Shown one piece after another: positions 6,798 through 11,826 of a DNA stretch of 11,826 nt. Each line of letters starts with the position of its first letter. Positions within the stretch are counted from its first letter, which is position 1. Made by a program: the position numbers and the translations under genes. The stretch is from JBDKVA01 sp039679375. Its GTDB lineage: Bacteria; Bacillota; Clostridia; Acetivibrionales; DTU013. The notes beneath the pieces are model-generated. The model did not search any database, was not told the origin of the DNA, and saw nothing but the letters and a program-made list of their open reading frames with translations. Where the stretch lies: contig JBDKVA010000149.1 in NCBI GenBank assembly GCA_039679375.1, positions 1 through 11,826 of the forward strand, read 5' to 3'.

Positions 6798-7851
6798 AAT
6801 CTTCACGCTGATTCTTGCAGGAGGTATCTTCATATTGTTCTTGTGGGCATTTAGAACATTGCCCAAAGAAGATTGGCAGATTCTGGCCTGCCTGCCTCAA
6901 AGAAAAGATGACGATGGAATGTGGCGGGGCATTAATTTAACCTACTATGGTTTTTTTAATGCAGCAGCCTATCTGTTTGCCGTTATCCTCTTTCTAATCA
7001 TGGCAGGTTCTCTGGGGATTACGTTTATCGGCTCATTATCCGTCGTCATACCGGTTTTGGCAATTTGCATGTCTGCCTCGCGTCTTATCGCCCGCTTAGT
7101 GGAAAAGAAGCAGAATACATTTACCGTAGGCGGCGCTTCCTTTACCGGTATCTTGATTACACCGTGGATAATATTGCTGGTGAATATAACATTGGGTGAA
7201 TGGCTTGGTTTCCGTATGGCGATCATAGAAACTATGACCGCCATATTTATCGCTTACGCTTTTGGTGAAGGTATAGGGCGGCTTGCCTGCATCAGTTTTG
7301 GCTGCTGCTATGGGAAACCACTTTCCACGTGTAATCCGTTAATCCAAAGAACCTTCCGTCATTGGAATTTTGTATTCAGTGGCAAGACAAAAAAAATTGC
7401 CTACGACCATCAGCTCGACGGTCAGGCGGTTATCCCCATTCAGGCCCTGACGGCAATTATTTACACGGGATGCGGGCTTTTAAGCTTTTACCTCTTTATA
7501 AAAGGGAAAGCTCCCGCAGCCTTGCTGATTACGCTGTTTGTAACACAGGGATGGCGTTTTGCTTCGGAATTCCTGCGGGCTGATTACCGGGGGCATGGAC
7601 GCATCTCCGCCTACCAGATTATGACAATATTTGCCAATATCTATACGCTTGTTATTTTGGCTTTTATTCAGGAACATTATCGTGGTTTACCCAATTTGTT
7701 AAAGGGACTCAGCTATCTGTGGGATCCCGGTATGATTATCTTTTTAGTTGTCTTATGGGTGGTTTCCTTTCTTTATACAGGGAGGAGCAGTGTAACCTGC
7801 TCTTCAATACATATCCAGCTTGGAGCAAAGGTATTTTCATGTAAAAAATGA
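6787..7851 (+). CDS. Lgt-related multi-pass membrane protein
   Basis: From ATG 6787 the protein is 354 aa with roughly seven or eight membrane helices (about 5-22, 53-75, 78-98, 119-140, 145-162, 220-238, 243-256, 272-293, 313-331). It resembles prolipoprotein diacylglyceryl transferase, which moves diacylglycerol from phosphatidylglycerol to lipoprotein cysteines. Matching parts: TVGGASFTG (114-120) at the place of the HGGxxxxGG loop; GEGIGRLACISFGCCYGKP (160-178), a Cys-rich version of the GRxxNFxNxExxG signature; AVIPIQALTA in place of HPTQLYEA; and RFASEFLRADYRG (257-269), the conserved final Arg-rich loop. The His of the HGG motif and the Asn residues of the Lgt signature are missing, so it is either a divergent lipid transferase or a non-Lgt member of the superfamily. 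A cytoplasmic segment at ~182-212 and a C-terminal extension with an extra helix are added. Start: GTG 6769 is possible, but the ATG has GGTGGAG upstream (12 nt). Position after psd and dksA supports a lipid-linked role; this is inference. Confidence 0.7.
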   Translation: MHVEIFTLILAGGIFILFLWAFRTLPKEDWQILACLPQRKDDDGMWRGINLTYYGFFNAAAYLFAVILFLIMAGSLGITFIGSLSVVIPVLAICMSASRLIARLVEKKQNTFTVGGASFTGILITPWIILLVNITLGEWLGFRMAIIETMTAIFIAYAFGEGIGRLACISFGCCYGKPLSTCNPLIQRTFRHWNFVFSGKTKKIAYDHQLDGQAVIPIQALTAIIYTGCGLLSFYLFIKGKAPAALLITLFVTQGWRFASEFLRADYRGHGRISAYQIMTIFANIYTLVILAFIQEHYRGLPNLLKGLSYLWDPGMIIFLVVLWVVSFLYTGRSSVTCSSIHIQLGAKVFSCKK

Positions 7852-7863
7852 AAGGATGAATTG

Positions 7864-9447
7864 ATGGGTGAAGCAAAATTATCTGTAAAAAGCGGGGCCG
7901 ATGTATTCAGCTCCCCGGAAGTATTGGAAAACAGGGAAGAAATGTATCGAAACTTCTTTGATAATTCCATAGATGGTATGTTTCGAATTACTCGGTTTGG
8001 GCGGATTATGAGCGCCAATCCGGCGATGGCCAGAATATTTGGATATGAATCGCCAAAGGAACTTATTTGCTCGATCAAAAATATCGGAGAGCAAATTTAT
8101 GTTGAGATGGAAAGATATGATACGCTTAAACGGCTTATGCGAAAACAGGATGCCGTTCATGATTTTGAGTTCCAGGCCATTGATAAAGCAGGCGGAAAAA
8201 TCTGGGTATTCCAGAACGTAAAGGCTGTCAGAAATAAAGCTGGTCTCTTACTCTATTACGAAGGAACGATTAGAGACATTTCGGTACGCAAAGACCTGGA
8301 GGATCAACTTATACAGTCACAGAAAATGGAGGCGATCGGAAGGCTTGCCGGAGGCATCGCCCACGATTTTAATAACATCCTGACAACCATGATGGGAAAT
8401 GCTGAGCTTGCTCTGCACCAGCTGGCCCCCCAGAATCCGGTTCGTAAGCGGATCAAAATCATTCTTGAAACGGCTGAACGGGCCGCTGAACTGACACGTC
8501 AGCTTCTCACCATCAGCCGGAAACAGGTCATTTCGCCGGTGATCCTCAATGTTAATAACGCAGTGGAAAATGTAGGCAAGATCCTTGACCGTCTTCTGGG
8601 GGAGGATGTGCAATGTAATATAGATCTTGGCGGGAGGGTCCAACCCATTCGGGCAGATGCCTGTCAGATTGAGCAGGTTATCCTGAATCTGGCTGTGAAT
8701 GCTCGTGATGCAATGCCAAACGGTGGAAAGCTGAATATTGCGACTACAACAGTTTACCTGGATCAGGAATACTGCAAAAACCACCCGGAAGTTGTGTCCG
8801 GTGATTATACCATGATTTCCGTATCGGATACAGGGACCGGCATCTCAGGTGCGTCCATGGAACACATCTTTGAGCCTTTCTATACAACAAAGGCGACCGG
8901 CAACGGTTTAGGCTTATCCATTGTGTATGGGATCGTTAAACAGTGTGGCGGATATATTGAGGCCGTCAGTGCGGTCGGTATCGGAAGCAGCTTCAAAGTT
9001 TTTTTCCCGTGTGTCGCGGAAGCGGAAAAAACACCAGAGGATCCATTGTCTACCCCCGAAGGGTTTATGCCGTCCGGAAAGGAAAACATTTTGATCGTGG
9101 AGGATGAAGTATTCATCAGAGAACTTATCAGCGACGTTCTGTTTAGATGCGGCTATACTGTTCATTCCGCTGCTACAGCGGAAGAAGCATTGGCAGGATA
9201 TGACGGTGCAGAAAGCCGGATCGATTTACTGGTTACAGACGTTATTTTGCCGGGTATGAGAGGACAAGAACTGGCGGAGGAACTGAAGGCAAGATTACCG
9301 GATATGAAAGTGCTCTTCATGTCCGGTTACACGGATGACCGCATCCGGCATTCGGACATTCTTGAAGGAAGGGCGCACTTTCTACCTAAACCCTTTACTC
9401 CCGTGATATTAGCGAAGAAGGTTCATGAAATCCTTGTGCCTAATTAG
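7864..9447 (+). CDS. Soluble PAS - histidine kinase - receiver hybrid sensor
   Basis: A 527-aa two-component hybrid with no membrane segment, so it senses in the cytoplasm. Domains in order: PAS, about 28-145 (FFDNSIDGMFRITRFGRIMSANPAMARIFG at the start, ending GTIRDIS); HisKA, about 155-220, with phosphoacceptor His167 in GGIAHDFNNIL; HATPase_c, about 265-385, with N-box Asn275/Asn279 (VILNLAVNARDAM), G1 box Asp322 (SDTGTGIS), F-box (FEPFYTTK) and G2 box (GNGLGLS); receiver, about 407-527, with Asp414, phosphoacceptor Asp459 (LLVTDVILPG), Ser487 (FMSGYT) and Lys509 (LPKP). All catalytic residues are present. There is no output domain, so the phosphate must pass to another protein, which is not in the window. 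Start: ATG 7864 has GGA 7 nt upstream; the TTG at 7861 is too close. It begins 12 bp after the Lgt-like gene. The signal could be redox, a ligand or a cofactor in the PAS domain; the sequence does not tell. Confidence 0.93.
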   Translation: MGEAKLSVKSGADVFSSPEVLENREEMYRNFFDNSIDGMFRITRFGRIMSANPAMARIFGYESPKELICSIKNIGEQIYVEMERYDTLKRLMRKQDAVHDFEFQAIDKAGGKIWVFQNVKAVRNKAGLLLYYEGTIRDISVRKDLEDQLIQSQKMEAIGRLAGGIAHDFNNILTTMMGNAELALHQLAPQNPVRKRIKIILETAERAAELTRQLLTISRKQVISPVILNVNNAVENVGKILDRLLGEDVQCNIDLGGRVQPIRADACQIEQVILNLAVNARDAMPNGGKLNIATTTVYLDQEYCKNHPEVVSGDYTMISVSDTGTGISGASMEHIFEPFYTTKATGNGLGLSIVYGIVKQCGGYIEAVSAVGIGSSFKVFFPCVAEAEKTPEDPLSTPEGFMPSGKENILIVEDEVFIRELISDVLFRCGYTVHSAATAEEALAGYDGAESRIDLLVTDVILPGMRGQELAEELKARLPDMKVLFMSGYTDDRIRHSDILEGRAHFLPKPFTPVILAKKVHEILVPN

Positions 9448-9585
9448 ACGGGCATTGCTGATGTTTAAGGCAATACAGGCAAATTGACAACGGTTGAGGA
9501 GAAAAAGCTGGAACAAAACAGCCGGACGGCAACTACATCCTGCGCATCAACTAAATGAAAGCGACCCGAAAACCCTGTGGAGCGC

Positions 9586-11094
9586 CTACATCCAGCTTAC
9601 GGAAGTGGAAGATTCTTTCTGTTCTGCCAAGTATCCGACATTACACTCATTAAACCTCCTCTGCGGATCACACCCGTGACCAGTATAGTGCCATTTAGGG
9701 AAATTGAAATCTGATGTTATAGAACAAGGTAAAAGGAGTACGGCCTTAAGAAACGATTCCAGATCAGGCACATTGTAAATATTCAATCTAAAACCCCATT
9801 GTTCGATTATTTCAACGATAAGCGATAGATGAGGTGTTTTCCATTTTAAAGAAAAGCGGTTAATCCCCCAGCTGGTGAGCTTTTTGAGAATTTCATACGC
9901 CTTGGCCGGCGAATCAAGAACAAGAGGTGCCAGAAAATCGATCGGGCATTGGATAATCGAGTTAGGATAGGTTTGGGCTATCTTTCGAAATCCATTCTCC
10001 TGAAGTTTTTCAATGCGTCCACTGAACCATAGCCTGTCGTCACTCAGATGATGATGGGCCAGCAATTCAAAGACTTTTTCCGTCAGCCTGCCGCTTTCTT
10101 TAAAATCAATCTTTATATTCTTATTGTTGCAGGTAATGGACGTAAGAAGTTCCTGGAAAGTGAGGAACTGTTCATCCGGCGATAAAGGCGCGACCGCAAA
10201 AGAATAATGGCGTAAGATGATTGTATCGTCCAGCGGGTTTATGCGGACGTCGCATTCCGCCCATTGAATATTAGAAATCAGGAATTGTCTTAAATTGGCA
10301 TGATCATTGACAGCATGCCAGACGAATTGTACATGTCGTGGAAGAGCCTCTTCCTGAGCCAGTTCCGTGATATCGTAGCTGCTGCCGCCGATAGCCCTTG
10401 CCGGCAGATGCCGTCTTTTGGAGGCAAAAATCGTATCGGCATGCAGGAGGAGGATTTCATCGTCGTTATCCATGGAGGCGACAGACAAAAGGTTCTCAGG
10501 TTCGTTGTCAATAAAGGCACAAACACGGTATCCTTTTTGTAAAAAATGGCGCACACCTTCCACTTTGACGGAAACAATATTTTCCCCCCAGGGGTAGGGA
10601 CTCATATAGAGATGATTCTCCCTGAATTCGACTCGATATTCTTTTCCAATTTGGTTTAGCGCACGCAGTGTATCCGATCTGGCACTTTCATTACGTCCTG
10701 TATTCAGACCAACATGAGTATTCGGTTGGATCTGGAACCAGCGAATAACATCCATAACCCCGGCAAAAGGACGGTGCGCCGACATGATGGTGGAGGTAGA
10801 CCAGTAGTCGGTTTTGTACCAACGGAGAATAGCCGTCCGCGTGTTCTCATGAATACCCAATCTTTCAATCCATTGATCCAGGTTTTTTTCGTGAAAGGAA
10901 ATGTCATCAACCTCTAAATTGCTGAAAAAAGAAGTGCCCTGCCATTTATCAAAACGCTTTAATATGTCATGGACCGTGTAGCGTGTATCGACAATGGTGC
11001 CATCAATATCAAAAAGGATCATTAATTGATCATCGGGATAGCATTCCCGCATTCGCTTGTAATGATCTGAAAGTGTCTTCATCCATGAAATCAT
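9586..11094 (-). CDS. Fusion of HAD phosphatase-like and GDPD/menorin-like domains
   Basis: A 502-aa protein with no signal peptide or membrane segment. The N-terminal part (~20-220) has HAD features: ILFDIDGTIVDTR with Asp29 and Asp31 (motif I), GLNTGRNESAR (motif II-like, Thr132), and VCAFIDNEPENLLSV with Asp196 (motif IV). The C-terminal part (~255-490) looks like the PLC-like phosphodiesterase TIM barrel: WHAVNDHANLRQFL (His260), WAECDVRI (Glu280, Asp282), ILRHYSF (His296) and IKIDFKE (Lys328, Asp330). This E-x-D and late-His pattern fits glycerophosphodiester phosphodiesterase metal residues, and the layout IKIDFKE...WFSGRIEKL...GHG resembles the FAM151/menorin (DUF2181) branch. Predicted chemistry is phosphate ester hydrolysis in both halves, possibly a two-step phosphodiesterase then phosphatase; substrate unknown. 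Start: AGGAG lies 6 nt before the ATG at 11094. It is convergent with the kinase gene (138 bp between the stops) and no bidirectional terminator is obvious there. HAD half fairly sure; barrel half moderate. Confidence 0.72.
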   Translation of the reverse strand: MISWMKTLSDHYKRMRECYPDDQLMILFDIDGTIVDTRYTVHDILKRFDKWQGTSFFSNLEVDDISFHEKNLDQWIERLGIHENTRTAILRWYKTDYWSTSTIMSAHRPFAGVMDVIRWFQIQPNTHVGLNTGRNESARSDTLRALNQIGKEYRVEFRENHLYMSPYPWGENIVSVKVEGVRHFLQKGYRVCAFIDNEPENLLSVASMDNDDEILLLHADTIFASKRRHLPARAIGGSSYDITELAQEEALPRHVQFVWHAVNDHANLRQFLISNIQWAECDVRINPLDDTIILRHYSFAVAPLSPDEQFLTFQELLTSITCNNKNIKIDFKESGRLTEKVFELLAHHHLSDDRLWFSGRIEKLQENGFRKIAQTYPNSIIQCPIDFLAPLVLDSPAKAYEILKKLTSWGINRFSLKWKTPHLSLIVEIIEQWGFRLNIYNVPDLESFLKAVLLLPCSITSDFNFPKWHYTGHGCDPQRRFNECNVGYLAEQKESSTSVSWM

Positions 11095-11448
11095 GTGTTA
11101 CTCCTATTTCAATAGTGTTTTATCAATGGTCGTCCATGATATCTGCCGTGAAAAGATTAAATCACTTTATTATTACATTGACATTAAAGGGGCGTGAAAT
11201 TTTGATGACAAATAAGAAAAAGGCGGCCGATTTGGTCAAAGGATGAACTTGTTTGAATACAAAAAGGCTGCGCGTTGCAACATGCTTCAGTATTTTCTTC
11301 ACGCAAAGGTATTGATGGCGATATCCACTTTCATCTCCCTGTCAGCCACAGGCGTCACTTCCCCATCATATATTTGACTACATATTTATTGCCTGCAGTT
11401 TGAAAGTATGCTACTTCGCAACGAAATTAACCGTCAGGAGCTATATTA
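11095..11448. other. 354-bp intergenic region between divergent genes, with coding-like fragments
   Basis: This separates the HAD/phosphodiesterase gene (leftward) from the cyclic phosphodiesterase gene (rightward) and should hold both promoters. It also carries two tiny plus-strand frames: 11205-11246 (13 aa, MTNKKKAADLVKG) and, overlapping its stop as ATGA, 11243-11377 (44 aa, beginning MNLFEYKKAAR). The second start resembles the N-terminus of succinyl-CoA synthetase/ADP-forming acyl-CoA ligase beta chains (MNLxEY), but nothing after it matches. A minus-strand frame ending at 11299 reads DGEVTPVADREMKVDIAI at its C-terminus and also looks protein-like, though it is closed upstream within 30 codons. 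Neither strand has a good binding site for these frames. They may be chance or decayed gene ends. Confidence 0.4.
11178..11206 (+). promoter_or_regulatory. Candidate sigma-70 promoter
   Basis: A perfect -35 TTGACA (11178-11183) is followed after exactly 17 nt by TTTGAT (11201-11206), a 4-of-6 match to the -10 consensus. It would transcribe rightward from about 11213, roughly 235 nt upstream of the cyclic phosphodiesterase start. The weak -10 and long leader make this only a candidate. Confidence 0.3.
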
Positions 11449-11826
11449 ATGAATATAAGGGTGCTGGGTTGTCATGGCTCGCAGCTTCCTAATTATAATA
11501 CGACGTGTTTCCTCATTGGACAAAATACTCTGGTCGATGCCGGTGCCATTACCTCCGTTCTAAGTTTGCGCGAGCAGCAAAAGATTGATTATGTCTTTGT
11601 CACCCATGCTCACCTCGACCATATTCGTGACCTCATGTTTTTGGCCGACAATATCTATTATCAGCGCCGGGAAAAGCCGCTGGTTATCGTCGGTACAAAA
11701 GGCATCATTGATGCGATTCACCGGAACTTGTTTAATAATGTTGTCTGGCCTGATTTTTCCAGGATTCCCAACTCTAAAACACCGGTCATCAAGTTTCAAA
11801 TAATCAAACCGGGAAGGAAGCAGCAA
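11449..11826 (+). CDS. Cyclic-nucleotide phosphodiesterase homologue (metallo-beta-lactamase fold), 3' truncated by window
   Basis: The first 126 codons are visible; the frame is open at the right edge. The ATG has AGGAG at 11436-11440, 8 nt upstream. The N-terminus MNIRVLGCHG, then LVDAGA (28-33) and THAHLDHIRDL (52-62), are metallo-beta-lactamase-fold features: His53, His55, Asp57 and His58 would bind the metal pair. The H-x-H-L-D-H wording is the signature of the class II 3',5'-cyclic-nucleotide phosphodiesterase group, and FNNVVWPDFSRIP (104-116) also fits what I recall of that family. It would hydrolyse cAMP or cGMP in the cytoplasm. The remaining metal ligands lie past the window, so activity cannot be judged from this part. 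It may share promoter DNA with the leftward HAD/phosphodiesterase gene. Confidence 0.82.
   Translation, partial: MNIRVLGCHGSQLPNYNTTCFLIGQNTLVDAGAITSVLSLREQQKIDYVFVTHAHLDHIRDLMFLADNIYYQRREKPLVIVGTKGIIDAIHRNLFNNVVWPDFSRIPNSKTPVIKFQIIKPGRKQQ

Noticed and set aside
9448..9585. Possible gene end (frame reading PDGNYILRIN) or bidirectional terminator between the convergent kinase and HAD genes
   Set aside because: The frame is 18 codons long between stops, and the best stem (ATTGC/GCAAT) is too short to be convincing.
10983..11246. 87-codon plus-strand frame across the HAD gene start
   Set aside because: Most of it is antisense to the HAD N-terminus; only the last 13 codons lie in intergenic DNA and are discussed separately.

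Overview
The window looks like chromosomal DNA from a Gram-negative anaerobe of the former Deltaproteobacteria (Desulfobacterota), perhaps a relative of Syntrophus or Smithella. The signs are an outer-membrane beta-barrel protein with a Sec signal peptide, a PE-forming phosphatidylserine decarboxylase, a DksA protein, a soluble hybrid histidine kinase and a class II-type cyclic-nucleotide phosphodiesterase homologue. The organism call is inference from protein style; there is no rRNA or tRNA here, and no CRISPR array.

Left part (1-1450). The window opens on the last 50 codons of a probable TPR-type SAM methyltransferase. A motif of the kind I associate with REP/RAYT transposase elements follows directly. 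About 600 bp of gene-poor, AT-rich DNA with an imperfect 14-bp inverted repeat and a 16-bp palindrome comes next. A small phasin-like gene then points left, diverging from a porin-like gene that points right. The intergenic DNA between them holds a perfect 12-bp palindrome, a 10-bp inverted repeat and an 8-C homopolymer.

Middle (1453-9447). The porin-like gene ends in a strong intrinsic terminator. Five tightly packed plus-strand genes follow: an unrecognised ~809-aa protein, phosphatidylserine decarboxylase (psd), a DksA-type RNA-polymerase-binding zinc protein, a multi-pass membrane protein related to prolipoprotein diacylglyceryl transferase (Lgt), and a soluble PAS/histidine-kinase/receiver hybrid. 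Gaps run from an 11-bp overlap to 38 bp, so one transcript is likely. The cluster joins envelope-lipid enzymes to regulators and contains one large protein I cannot place. This is the most promising part of the window.

Right part (9586-11826). Convergent to that cluster is a 502-aa minus-strand protein that appears to fuse an N-terminal HAD phosphatase-like domain to a C-terminal GDPD/menorin-like (PLC-like phosphodiesterase) domain. After a 354-bp intergenic stretch, a metallo-beta-lactamase-fold cyclic-nucleotide phosphodiesterase homologue starts and runs off the end of the window.
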